Shown here one piece after another: positions 33,947-44,519 of a stretch of 64,000 nt of DNA (its first letter is position 1; each line of letters opens with the position of its first letter). Below the pieces are notes generated by a model. That model made no database searches, was not told the DNA's origin, and was given only the letters and a program-made list of their open reading frames with translations. Source of the stretch: Myrica gale (taxonomy: Eukaryota > Streptophyta > Magnoliopsida > Fagales > Myricaceae); assembly GCA_963930655.1 (NCBI GenBank), contig OZ005617.1, positions 12,313,568 through 12,377,567 of the forward strand, given 5' to 3'. The translations under genes were made by a program, and so were the position numbers.

Positions 33947-36429
33947 AAAGGGGAAGGAGAAGAAAAGAAAAGGGGAAGAGAGAAAAGAAAGCTAAAATTG
34001 GAAGGTAATTTTCAGCATCTCTTAGAATCCTTCTCTTGCTTGTTGTGTCCATTAGTTTTGTAAAAGTTCATACTAAATGGATCTAATATCTTTAGCTATG
34101 ATTCTTGTGGATTAAAGATGGAAAATATAATTTATAGTCATGGTTTTGGAAAAGAAGGGGATAAGGATACATATCTTTGGAGAAGGCCGAATCTATACCC
34201 CATCATGTGATCTATTATTGTGTTTTGTGTTGGATCTAAGAGTGAGAATGTATGTGGAGATATCCTAAGTTGTTAATGGAGAATACTTGTAAGTTTGGTA
34301 TGAAATAAGGAGGTTTGCAAGCAATCAAAGAAACAAGAAAAGTCTAGGTTTTAGGAATAAAGGGGTGTTGGCCGAATGTCCCATTTTGCTAGATCTTGAA
34401 GATTATTTCATGATTTATGGATCCTAGGTTGTGAAGTAGGTTGCTGGAGGAAGAGATTTATATTGAAGACGAAGATTTGACATGTATGCATGAGAGTTGG
34501 AAAATGTTAAGAATAGATTTTCATGAGAGTTTTGCTTGGCCGAATGTCTATTTTAGTTAGGTCTGGAGTTTAATCAACCCATAGAGTATAATATGAACTT
34601 GGAATTGAAAATGCATGCTTAAGATCCTATCTTGATTGTTAGAAAATGCAAAGAAGGTAAATACATGTTAGGTAAGCTTAGATCTAAACCCATTATGTGT
34701 TAGGCCGGTTGTAAGTTGATTTTTCCCTTTAAAACACATGCCATTGGGGTTGCTAAATGTTAGATCTGATGTTGGTGGTTGTGAATGATGAAGAAATGAA
34801 GTTGTAAGTTCAATGGTTAGTGTTAAAATACAAAGGAGTGCATATTGCAGATTGTTGGCATGAAAAGTGTGATATTTGGTGTTGGCCGAACCATATATAC
34901 CCTAGATCTTTAAGTATGATTTTGTGAATGTATGGATCTGATGGTGGGCCATGATGTGTGTAAGTTTGATAACCTTATGCATGAAATTTACCATGAAATG
35001 TGAAGGATGTATGCAAAGCAAAAGAACCAAAGAAAAACCTAAATTGTTGGTGAATATTGGGTGCTAGCCGAATGATACAATGTGTGATATATTGTGTCTG
35101 TGTCTTGATTTTAGATCCTAGGTTGTGAATCTGAAAAATGGAGGATGGGATCACCATTGGAGATGAAGTTGTAATTAAAGAACACATAAGATTGGTGTTG
35201 GCCGAATGCCATGAGGAAGAGAAACCCGAATTGCAAGCTTGTAACAATTGGAGATTTTATTTGCTTGTGATGAATAAATAAAATTAGGATTTTGGCCAAA
35301 CAAATTAAAAGATGTTAAGGCTTAAAGGATCGAGTTAAAGGATTAACAAGCCTTGTGATGTTAAGCATGGATTAAGGATTCAATTAGAATGATTTAATGT
35401 TGGCCAAATCCTATTTAGGGCAGAGTGAGACGTAATCGTAATGAGATGTATATCAAAGCTAAGGATTAGAGAGCCTTGACCTTATGAGGAGAAAAATGTA
35501 AACCCTAATCAAAGTTAATGTCTCGGATTGATAAAGGTTTAATATCCAAGCCAAGGGTTGTTAATGATTAAGGTTAGTGATTTATTCGGGTAAAGATTTA
35601 ACCGAATACAGGAAATAAAAGAGAGACTTAGGTTTAATCCTAAATCCGTCAGTTGTTGGTTAGAACCCTAATCGAGAATAGAAATACATTGTAATAGAGT
35701 TAATAATTAAATAACCTAAATTAGTATATTAATTAAAGAAGATTAAATAAAATGTTTAATGATTAAAAAGATTATATATATATATATATATACGATATCC
35801 AGAAAGATATAATATAGTTGCTATTCGGAAACGTTCCGATGAATGGAAGGTAAGAAGTCAAGTGATGAACGGGAAGTTCGAGATGGATTAAGAAATATCC
35901 GGCAACTATATTATACCATTAAATTAAGTAATGCGTTGAATTATCGCTACTTGTCCTTAGTGGACTTCAAGATAGGACTGTCGGGTAATTCGTAGGACCG
36001 ACACGTACCGATATGGTTTCATCTATACGCAGTACATTGAAAGATTGAACCTATTCCTTGTAGGCGAGGAGCCAAGTGAGCAAAGGAGAATTTGCGAGGA
36101 GTACTGTAAGTGAATCTTACCCCTTTTGGAAAACTGGAATGATACACTGCATGTTTTATTGTGCATGGCAAGATGTTTTTAATACATATGAAATGTATTG
36201 CATGAAGAATGTTTCAAGTACGCATGATGTTTCGAACATGTCATAGCATGATCATTTGCATGAACGCATGAGAGACGTTTTGATGCAAATGAAATTACGA
36301 TGTTTTCAAGAGTGGCATGGCATGTTCATTTCATAGAAACATGAAAAGTTGTTTTATGCAAATGAAAGAGAATTTATGTTATGATTAAGCTCGGAGGCTT
36401 TGATTGAACACGTACTAAGTTAAGTGAGG

Positions 36430-36985
36430 TTCGACATTCATGCCGAGAGACGTTGTTTGTGAAGGATGGATGGATGGAACCTGAGACATCCATGCCGAGG
36501 GACGTTGTTCGTGAAGGATGGATGAATGGACGCCCATACCGAGGGACGTTGTTCGTGAAGGATGGGTTAGTCCGTGAGGTATGTGCAACCACACCGAGGA
36601 ACGTTGCTCGAGAAGGTGTGGCGCCTCCAAGGGTCGTGTCTAGCCATCAGGCCTGGGGCAACTACGGGCTAGCTCGACCAGATGTAAGGTCTCCAAGGAA
36701 ATTCGGGGACGGTTCCGAAGGGAACGCACAACCCTGACTTCAGGGGTCAAATGGAGCGAGCCCACGAGTAAGAGATACGAAATGGTTGTGAATAGGCCAA
36801 CAGTGGCACAAGTATGAAATGAATGATTTTCAAGGGCCAAGGGTCAATTTTATAAGCAAGAATGAAATGAATGATTTTCAAGGGCCAAGGGCCAGTTTTA
36901 CAAACAAGTACGAAAGAAAGATTTTTAAGGGCCAAGGGCCAATTTTACAAGCAAGTTTCAAGGGCCTGGGGCCAATTTCGAGATT
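36430..36985 (+). repeat. Two tandem-repeat blocks in the Tekay solo LTR
   Basis: 36430-36620 has four units of about 54 bp around CCGAGGGACGTTGTTCGTGA, the counterpart of shorter three-unit arrays in the other Tekay LTRs. 36812-36985 has three to four units of about 57 bp around TTTTCAAGGGCCAAGGGCCA, which the other LTRs have only once. Confidence 0.75.
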
Positions 36986-37192
36986 TGAAATGCATTTGAA
37001 AAGGCCGAGAGTGGCAAGGGATTTTAGTGCACGGCATGTGCATCACGGAGCATGCATATGCATCATGTTTTTATGCACTAACTCGTGATTTACAGTTTTG
37101 CATTTCTTATCTTATCGCTACAGTGTATTGAAGTAAGTATGCTTTTAAAGCTATGTTTTATTAAAGTCCATGTTTCAACTGTTGTTCCTTAC

Positions 37193-37208
37193 TGAGTCTT
37201 TCGACTCA
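37193..37208 (+). other. Conserved Tekay LTR hairpin, solo LTR copy
   Basis: TGAGTC, TTTC, GACTCA. The stem is the same as at 20607; the loop differs. Confidence 0.6.
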
Positions 37209-37654
37209 TAGTTTGTAAATCGTATCATTCCAGATCCACAAGATAACTGGGGAGCAGAGGAGTATCTCACGTAGAAATCCTGGAAGTTTGGGGATTGGAG
37301 CCGGAGTTGGTGAACTCCGAGGTAGCACTTGGGAGTGCTGGTTTTGATCAAGTGGCAGTATGTTGGCCTAGTACATTTTGTATAAGTTGCGAACAAGATG
37401 CAATGTATAGACTTTTCTGAATTATGATGCGTATACCGAGAGGTTATGATAATTGAGCTTGTATCTCAGCCAACATGTGGATCCTGAGTGAGCCATCGTA
37501 TGTGTAAAAAAAAAAAAAAAAAAATTCCGCTGTAAGAGTTAGTGTAAGCGCTGAAGTGTTCCCGGGGAATGCTCGCGGCTGTCACGGCCCCGTCGGGGTG
37601 GCGTTCGGGGCTTGACACATCTATTTCTTCTCTTTTTCCTTTTAGCTACTGTTT

Positions 37655-40600
37655 ATGTCTGGTTGGTTTCGAGATATTTCTGGTCGTTTGGTTCGAAATC
37701 CATATATCACAGACTTTGAATTTGATATTTGCAATTTATCCTCTGGTTTATCATCAATTTCACTTGACTCAACATCCGAAATTAGCAGCATCATGGCTGG
37801 AAATAACGATATGAATGTGCAAAATCCAAACAGAACACTTAGAGAATATTTGCATCCTGTTAGGACTACCACTCCATCGTGTATCATTACACCTTTGAAT
37901 GCCCATAATTTCAATTTTAAACATGGCATGATACCGTTATTACCACACTTTCATGGGATGGAGTCTGAAAATCCTTATTTGCATCTCAAGGAATTTGAAG
38001 AAGTATGTTCTACATTTTTGGACCAACATTGTACTGAGGAGGTGATTAGGCTGAAGTTGTTTCCTTTTTCTCTTAAGGATAAAGCAAAAACATGGCTAAA
38101 TGCATTGAGACCAAGATCTGTTGGAACATGGCAAGAAATGCAAACTGAATTTTTGAAAAAGTTTTTTCCAATGCATCGAACCAATGGTTTAAAGAGACAA
38201 ATCATGAATTTTGCTCAAAAGGAAAGTGAAACTTTTTATCAATGTTGGGAAAGGTTCAAAGATCTTTTAAACGCTTGTCCACATCATGGTTACGAAGATT
38301 GGCGTATTATTAGTTTTTTCTATGAAGCTTTAATGCCTAAGATGCGACAATTTGTCGAAACCATGTGTAATGGAGAATTCTTTAATAAGGAACCTGAGGA
38401 AGCATTTGCTTATTTTGATTACTTGGCTGAAAATGCTCAATCATGGGATACTTCTTGTGTCTATGACCGAGCTGAACCGTTGAGGGCTGTAAGTGGGGGA
38501 GGAAAGTATACTCTGAAAGAGGAGGATGATTTGCAAGCCAAATATGTTCTATTGTCAAAGAAATTAGAAGCAATTGAGTTAAAGAAAGCGCATGAAGTTC
38601 AGAGTATTTCAAAACAAGAAAAATGTAGCATTTGTGAGGACATTAGTCATGTGACGTCTGAATGTCCTACTATCCCAGCTTTTAAAGAAGTCTTGTTTGA
38701 TGCTTCTCACCCCGATAATATGATTTCTAAACCATTTTCCACATCATATTCTAATACGTATAATGCAGGTTGGAGAAATCACCCTAATTTCAGCTGGAGA
38801 AATGATCATCCAACGAGTTCAACACATCCGGGCACTGGTGTACCTCCATATTCAGCTCATTCTCAACCAAATGCACCACCTCCGGCCCCTAGAAAGCCTA
38901 TGGATGATCCATTTCAACAGATGGTCACTACCATGCAACAGTTTATGCAAAATCAGACCACCATTAACAACCAAACCTCTCAGGCCATCAGTGATATAAG
39001 GAATAACTTAACAAGGCTGAACACTACTTTGAATGCTCAAGAGAGAGGAAAATTTCCAGCTCAACCCCAACCAAATCCTCAAGTGCAATTTGCCACCTCA
39101 GAGTCTAATTCCTCTGCAGATGAAAATGTCAAACCATGTAAGGCTTTAACAACTCTTAGAAGTGGTAAGATAGTCGATATACCCGCTCATGGGGCTGACA
39201 AGGTTGGTAAGACTTCTAACTCAGAAAAGCATGATAAGAAATCTGAGATTGATGCATGTTTGGAGCCTAAATTATCTGTTCCAGCACCCTTTCCTCAAAG
39301 ATTGGTTCCTTTACATAAAAACAAACATCATGCTGAGATTTTAGATATTTTCAGACAAGTTCGCATTAACATTCCTCTTCTTGATGCTATCCAGCAAATT
39401 CCAACATATGCAAAATTTTTGAAAGACTTGTGTACAGTCAAGAGGAAACTTAATGTGCAAAAGAAGGCATTTCTCACAGAACAAGTCAGTGCCATTATTC
39501 AATCCAATACTCCTCCTAAGTATAAGGATCCAGGCTCTCCAACAATCACTTGTGGTATAGGAAGCTCAAAAATAGGCCAAGCATTACTAGACTTAGGTTC
39601 TAGTGTGAATTTGCTTCCTTACAACACTTATGAGCAACTTGTTTTAGGAGAGTTGAAACCAACTTCTATCATTCTACAATTGGCTGATCGTTCAATTAAA
39701 AAACCAAGGGGAGTTATGGAAGATGTACTAGTACAAGTCGATAAGTTTTATTATCCTGTTGATTTTGTGGTGTTAGATGTTCAATTAACTCCTCACTCTG
39801 TTTTTCAGGCACCTGTCATTTTAGGGAGACCATTTTTGGCTACTTCCAATGCTTTGATAAATTGTCGAAGTGGTATCCTTAAATTGACATTTGGAAACAT
39901 GACATTGGAGCTGAATGTGTTCAACACTTGTAGACAACCTCAAGATCTTGACGAAATCCAGGAAGTGAATTTGTTGGAATCTCTACTTGCTGAAGAACTT
40001 GGTTTATTAGAGCAAGAGAGTCAAATAGAGCATGTTTTGTCTGAAACCTTGGAGAACATGAACCAAACTGATGCTAATTTAGTGAATTGTGGTGCAGGTA
40101 ATAATGTAAACTCATTATGGCGACCCAAATTTGAAGACCTGCCACTTCAGTCCACAAACCAGCAATCATCAGATGAAGTTCCTCCATCTCCAGTTTTGAA
40201 ACCACTATCTGAGACACTGAAATATGTTTTTCTTGGGCCTTCTAACACTTTTCCATGTATTATTTCATCTTCTTTGTCAGTTGAGCAAGAAGAGCAGCTC
40301 TTACAAGTTCTCAAGAAACATAAAGGAGCAATTGGATGGTCAGTTGCCGATATCAAAGGAATAAGCCCCACCATTTGCACACATCGAATCTTTCTGGAAG
40401 AAAATTCATCACCTATTCGAGAGATGCAAAGGAGGCTGAATCCTACAATGAAGGAAGTGGTAAAGAATGAAGTATTGAAACTCTTGGATGTAGGTATCAT
40501 CTATCCCATTTCGGATAGTCGATGGGTAAGTCCTACTCAAGTAGTGCCTAAGAAATCTGGGATTACAGTCGTAGAAAATGAAAATAATGAGTTAATCCCA

Positions 40601-41545
40601 ACTAGAACCATCACAGGATGGCGTATGTGCATTGATTTTAGGAAGCTAAATGCTGTCACAAGAAAAGATCATTTTCCATTACCATTTTTGGATCAAACTT
40701 TGGAACGAGTTGCAGGCCATGATTTTTATTGTTTTCTTGATGGCTTTTCAGGATATTATCAAATTGAGATAGCCCCTGAAGACCAAGAAAAAACTACTTT
40801 CACCTGTCCCTTTGGAACTTTCGCATTTAGGAGAATGCCCTTTGGACTTTGCAATGCACCCGCCACATTTCAACGATGTATGCTGAGCATTTTTAGTGAC
40901 ATGGTTGAGCATATCTTAGAAGTATTTATGGATGATTTTTCAGTCTATGGTGATTCTTTTGATGCATGCCTTACTAACCTCACCTCTGTTTTAGCTCGAT
41001 GTGAAGAGAAAAACCTGCTTTTAAATTGGGAAAAATGCCATTTTCTGGTGCAGCAAGGTATTGTTCTTGGGCACATTATTTCAGCTCGAGGTATTGAAGT
41101 TGACAAGTCCAAAATTGATCTAATATCGTCGTTACCTATTCCAAAAACTGTCAAAGATATTCGATCATTTTTAGGACATGCCGGTTTCTATAGACGCTTC
41201 ATTAAGAATTTTAGTTCCAAATCGAGACCTTTGTGTGAGTTGTTAACTAAGGATTGTGTTTTTATTTGGACTGATGCATGTCAAGTTGCTTTTGAAAAAC
41301 TCAAATCCATGTTGGTCACTGCACCTATAATTCAACCTCCTGATTGGTCCTTACCTTTTGAGATCATGTGTGATGCTAGTGATTTTGCAATAGGTGCTGT
41401 CCTTGGTCAGCGAAGAGATAAACTTCCATATGTCATTTACTATGCAAGCAAGACACTGGATGTAGCTCAGAAAAACTATTCCACCACTGAGAAAGAGTTG
41501 TTAGCAGTTGTTTTTGCTTTGGATAAGTTTCGATCTTACATTTAA
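37655..41545 (+). CDS. Athila gag-protease-reverse transcriptase (to in-frame stop)
   Basis: A 1296-codon frame; an ATG at 37793 (residue 47, MAGNNDMNVQ) is an alternative start and better matches where similarity seems to begin. Gag core at about 90-270 (LPHFHGMESENPYLHLKEFE, SFYQCWERF-like, CPHHGYEDWR). CCHC knuckle CSICEDISHVTSEC at residue 324. Protease motif DLGSSVNLLP at about 646. Reverse transcriptase from about 930, with CIDFRKLN, MPFGLCNAPATFQ and the catalytic FMDD at about 1091-1094. RNase H starts with MCDASDFAIGAVLG and runs to KFRSYI, where a TAA (41543-41545) interrupts the frame; related elements have a hydrophobic residue there. All catalytic residues I can check are present, so this was recently a functional Athila-type gag-pol. 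Confidence 0.92.
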   Translation: MSGWFRDISGRLVRNPYITDFEFDICNLSSGLSSISLDSTSEISSIMAGNNDMNVQNPNRTLREYLHPVRTTTPSCIITPLNAHNFNFKHGMIPLLPHFHGMESENPYLHLKEFEEVCSTFLDQHCTEEVIRLKLFPFSLKDKAKTWLNALRPRSVGTWQEMQTEFLKKFFPMHRTNGLKRQIMNFAQKESETFYQCWERFKDLLNACPHHGYEDWRIISFFYEALMPKMRQFVETMCNGEFFNKEPEEAFAYFDYLAENAQSWDTSCVYDRAEPLRAVSGGGKYTLKEEDDLQAKYVLLSKKLEAIELKKAHEVQSISKQEKCSICEDISHVTSECPTIPAFKEVLFDASHPDNMISKPFSTSYSNTYNAGWRNHPNFSWRNDHPTSSTHPGTGVPPYSAHSQPNAPPPAPRKPMDDPFQQMVTTMQQFMQNQTTINNQTSQAISDIRNNLTRLNTTLNAQERGKFPAQPQPNPQVQFATSESNSSADENVKPCKALTTLRSGKIVDIPAHGADKVGKTSNSEKHDKKSEIDACLEPKLSVPAPFPQRLVPLHKNKHHAEILDIFRQVRINIPLLDAIQQIPTYAKFLKDLCTVKRKLNVQKKAFLTEQVSAIIQSNTPPKYKDPGSPTITCGIGSSKIGQALLDLGSSVNLLPYNTYEQLVLGELKPTSIILQLADRSIKKPRGVMEDVLVQVDKFYYPVDFVVLDVQLTPHSVFQAPVILGRPFLATSNALINCRSGILKLTFGNMTLELNVFNTCRQPQDLDEIQEVNLLESLLAEELGLLEQESQIEHVLSETLENMNQTDANLVNCGAGNNVNSLWRPKFEDLPLQSTNQQSSDEVPPSPVLKPLSETLKYVFLGPSNTFPCIISSSLSVEQEEQLLQVLKKHKGAIGWSVADIKGISPTICTHRIFLEENSSPIREMQRRLNPTMKEVVKNEVLKLLDVGIIYPISDSRWVSPTQVVPKKSGITVVENENNELIPTRTITGWRMCIDFRKLNAVTRKDHFPLPFLDQTLERVAGHDFYCFLDGFSGYYQIEIAPEDQEKTTFTCPFGTFAFRRMPFGLCNAPATFQRCMLSIFSDMVEHILEVFMDDFSVYGDSFDACLTNLTSVLARCEEKNLLLNWEKCHFLVQQGIVLGHIISARGIEVDKSKIDLISSLPIPKTVKDIRSFLGHAGFYRRFIKNFSSKSRPLCELLTKDCVFIWTDACQVAFEKLKSMLVTAPIIQPPDWSLPFEIMCDASDFAIGAVLGQRRDKLPYVIYYASKTLDVAQKNYSTTEKELLAVVFALDKFRSYI

Positions 41546-43096
41546 GGTTCTCCGGTTGTTATATTCACTGACCATGCAGCTCTTAAGTATTTGCTCACCA
41601 AAAAGGATGCCAAACCTCGACTGATTAGATGGGTTTTGTTGTTGCAGGAATTTAATATTACTATCAAGGATAAGAAGGGTGTAGAGAATGTGGTTGCTGA
41701 CCACCTCTCTCGAATCATTGTTGAAAATTCTGAATCTCTTACTCCTGTCTCTGATTCTTTTCCTGATGAACGACTTTTAGTTGTTGATTCTCTGCCTTGG
41801 TTTGCTGATATTGTCAATTACTTGGTAACAGGACACACCCCACCACATTGGAGCCTTCAGGACATCAAAAAGTTTAAATTAGAAGTCCGATCTTTCTTTT
41901 ATGACAATCCATATTTATTCAAATATTGTTCTGACCAAATTTTAAGGAGGTGTGTGCCAAATTGTGACATTCCACACATATTAAAGTTCTGTCATGCTGG
42001 TGCGTGTGGCGGTCATTTTTCAGCCAAGAAAACGGTAGCCAAGATCTTACAATGTGGTTACTATTGGCCCCACATGTTCAAGGATGCTTATAATTTTTGT
42101 AAAGCATGTGAGCCATGTCAAAAACTAGGTGGGATTACCCGTAGAAACATGATGCCCCTGCAACCCATTTTAGCACTAGAAATCTTTGATTGTTGGGGGA
42201 TTGATTTTATGGGTCCTTTTCCTTCTTCTTTTGGTTACCTTTACATCCTTGTAGCTTTGGATTATGTTTCCAAATGGGTTGAGGCCATACCATGTCGGAC
42301 CAATGATCATCATGTGGTGTTGAAATTTTTGAAGGATAATATTTTTACTCGATTTGGGGTGCCACGGGTTTTAATTAGTGATGGAGGTTCCCACTTTTGT
42401 AATAAACCATTTGCTGTCTTGATGAAAAAATATGGGGTCCATCACAAAATTTCAACCCCTTATCATCCCCAAACTAATGGCCAGGCTGAGTTGGCCAACC
42501 GCGAAATCAAAGTCATTCTTGAAAAAACTGTCAACCCCAATAGAAAAGATTGGTCTTTGAGACTTTCTGATACTCTATGGGCTTATAGGACTGCTTTCAA
42601 AACTGTCCTAGGTATGTCTCCTTATCGTCTGGTTTATGGTAAGGCATGTCATCTCCCTATTGAATTAGAACATAAGGCTTATTGGGCTATCAAACATTTT
42701 AATTTTGCTGCTGACGCCTCTGGTGTTTGCAGGAAATTAGAACTCAATGAGTTAGAGGAGTTACGTCGTGATGCTTACGACAATGCCAAACTTTATAAAG
42801 AGAAGACTAAAGCTTTCCACGATCAGCACATTTTGAGGAAGAGTTTCCTCCCCAATCAAAAGGTTCTCCTCTACAACTCACGGCTTCATGTGTTCGCTGG
42901 TAAACTTCGATCCAAATGGAGTGGCCCTTATATTGTTCAGACGGTATTTCCTCATGGAGCTGTTGAAATTCTAAATCCACATAATGGTAATATTTTTAAG
43001 GTTAACGGTCAGCGGCTCAAACCTTTTCTTGAACATTTTTCACCTGAGGATACCACTCTGAAATTGCTTGATCCTACTCCTCCAACTGCACCTTGA
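41546..43096 (+). CDS. Athila RNase H end and integrase (continues after the stop)
   Basis: The same reading frame resumes directly after the TAA at 41543 and stays open to 43096. It starts with the end of RNase H ([20 protein letters not shown]), then the integrase zinc finger (H-H-C-C across [10 protein letters not shown] and CKACEPCQK), the D,D,E core ([31 protein letters not shown]) and the Athila-type tail ([41 protein letters not shown]). No chromodomain follows, as expected for the Athila/Tat group. The first ATG is at 41591, but independent initiation is unlikely; this is the C-terminal part of the gag-pol polyprotein cut off by one nonsense mutation. No envelope-like ORF follows. Confidence 0.9.
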   Translation, partial: GSPVVIFTDHAALKYLLTKKDAKPRLIRWVLLLQEFNITIKDKKGVENVVADHLSRIIVENSESLTPVSDSFPDERLLVVDSLPWFADIVNYLVTGHTPPHWSLQDIKKFKLEVRSFFYDNPYLFKYCSDQILRRCVPNCDIPHILKFCHAGACGGHFSAKKTVAKILQCGYYWPHMFKDAYNFCKACEPCQKLGGITRRNMMPLQPILALEIFDCWGIDFMGPFPSSFGYLYILVALDYVSKWVEAIPCRTNDHHVVLKFLKDNIFTRFGVPRVLISDGGSHFCNKPFAVLMKKYGVHHKISTPYHPQTNGQAELANREIKVILEKTVNPNRKDWSLRLSDTLWAYRTAFKTVLGMSPYRLVYGKACHLPIELEHKAYWAIKHFNFAADASGVCRKLELNELEELRRDAYDNAKLYKEKTKAFHDQHILRKSFLPNQKVLLYNSRLHVFAGKLRSKWSGPYIVQTVFPHGAVEILNPHNGNIFKVNGQRLKPFLEHFSPEDTTLKLLDPTPPTAP

Positions 43097-44507
43097 TGTT
43101 TTATTTAGCTTTCCTTTCGTTAGTTTTGCTTTGTGTTGTGTTGTCTTGTGTTGCTTTTATTTTATGCAGTTTTTTTTTTCTGTATTTCTTTCTGCTTGTC
43201 TTTGTTGCTCTTCTCCTGTTGTTCTTATCTCTTTCGCCCAGGTATGCCATATTTTTTTCTCCATCCTCTTGTGTTTCTTCTGTCATCTTTTAATCATTGA
43301 GGACAATGCTTACTTTAAGTTGGGGGGTGGAGAATAATTCTTGCCGAGTATCTTCATTGTGTTTAAGTCTGGAGCTTGTGTTTTCCTGAAAATATGCTTA
43401 ATTGAAGTTCATAGTGGAATTCTATGCTTTAGACATGATTGTTGGAGTATGAGTTACATTAATACTTAATAGTTTAAATTTTTGCTCAGCATGGAAGCTC
43501 ATTTCATACTTAGTTACTCAGGAAAAGGAAATGTTTGTTTAAGTGGTTGATTTCTAAACTTGTCTATACACAATTAGAATACCTTGGTTGCTTTATTGTT
43601 TCCCTAAGTCGGTCCAATGTGACAGCTAATGAGAACTCTAATGAACCATTTCTTAATGAAAAGAGAGGAACTGAGATGAAAGAAGAAAATAAAAACTCAC
43701 CCTTGAGGTAGACTAGTGGTAAGGGCAAACTTGTGAAAGTGTGGTTAGGCGCACATTCATAGGATTGATTCCCCCTGGAAAACCGAGAGTGAGGTTACCT
43801 AGTGGTAGGCAAACTTGTGAAAGTGTGGGTAGGCGCACATTCATAGGGTTGATTCTTCCTAGGAAGCCATGAGTTTTGAAAAAAAAAAAAAAAAGAGTTT
43901 ACCTAGTGGTAGGCAAACTTGTGAAAGTGTGGATAGGCGCACATTCTCCGGTTTGATTCTCCCTAGGGAACAAAGTGATGTTTGAAAAAAAAAAAAGAGA
44001 AAAGGGTGAGGTTATCTAGGGGTAAACAAGCTTGTGAAAGTGTGGGTAGGCGCACGTTCATAGGGTTGAGTTTTTCCTAGGAAGCAAAGAAAAAATGATG
44101 AGTAATGGTTTTGAATTAGAGAAAGATCAATTTTGATTATTCTTGACAAGTTGTTGATATTGAGAGGATTTAGGGAATTTGATGACCAACCTTGGTAGTC
44201 TTATCACATACTTGCTGCACTTAGTGATCTGCATACTTTTACGCATTTTCTTTACTTGAGTGCCTGAGTATTTTATGAGCATTTTATAAGAGCGAAAATT
44301 TTCTCTATTCTAGTTTGAGTGCCCATATTTTCGAGAATCTTTAGTCCATGGTATAGAATTTTCTATCTTAGACTTGTGTGTTCTGGAAAACCGAAAATTC
44401 CGAATGTAATACCTGAAAGCCCAGAAGTGAAGACCTGAGTCTCAGAAAGTTTGTTAAGATGCATTTCTTGTTTAATCGCTCTATTTGCTAGAAACTAGCA
44501 AAAAGCT
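43097..44507 (+). other. Athila 3' non-coding region
   Basis: After the pol stop comes a T-rich segment (43100-43300) whose open frames are low complexity. A polypurine-like AAGTTGGGGGGTGGAGAA follows at 43317-43334, then about 1.2 kb including the tandem repeats. No envelope-like gene is visible. Confidence 0.6.
43706..44090 (+). repeat. Four tandem units of about 87-114 bp in the Athila 3' region
   Basis: Units begin near 43706, 43793, 43896 and 44010. Each has a CTAGTGGTAGGCAAACTTGT-like start and GTGTGGGTAGGCGCACATTC; two unit boundaries hold runs of 12-16 A that account for much of the length difference. Confidence 0.85.
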
Positions 44508-44519
44508 AGTTGGGGGGTG
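44508..44519 (+). other. Polypurine tract of Athila
   Basis: AGTTGGGGGGTG immediately precedes the 3' LTR. The identical 12-mer also occurs at 43318-43329. Confidence 0.8.

Larger units (their letters stand above)
32725..37617 (+). mobile_element. Tekay-type solo LTR (4893 bp) nested in Athila, TSD CATCT
   Basis: Begins TGTGAGACCCCG and ends TTCGGGGCTTGACA, like the Tekay LTRs at 17511 and 48702. The flanks are CATCT at 32720-32724 and 37618-37622. No gag, pol, primer site or polypurine tract lies inside. It is about 1.5 kb longer than the other two LTRs; 32940-33540 is a degenerate array of ATTGGGCT words and 36430-36985 has two tandem blocks. It separates the Athila leader from gag, so any Athila transcript would have to cross it. 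Confidence 0.9.

Noticed and set aside
33738-34063. Poly-Phe and poly-Arg frames around the GAA microsatellite
   Set aside because: Translation of a simple repeat on both strands.
36374-36840. Minus-strand frames with HPSRTTSLGM repeats
   Set aside because: Translation of the tandem array in the Tekay solo LTR.
43068-43337. Hydrophobic 89-codon frame after Athila pol, considered as an envelope-like gene
   Set aside because: T-rich low-complexity DNA; three overlapping frames on both strands are equally open, and there is no envelope-like order of signal peptide and anchor.
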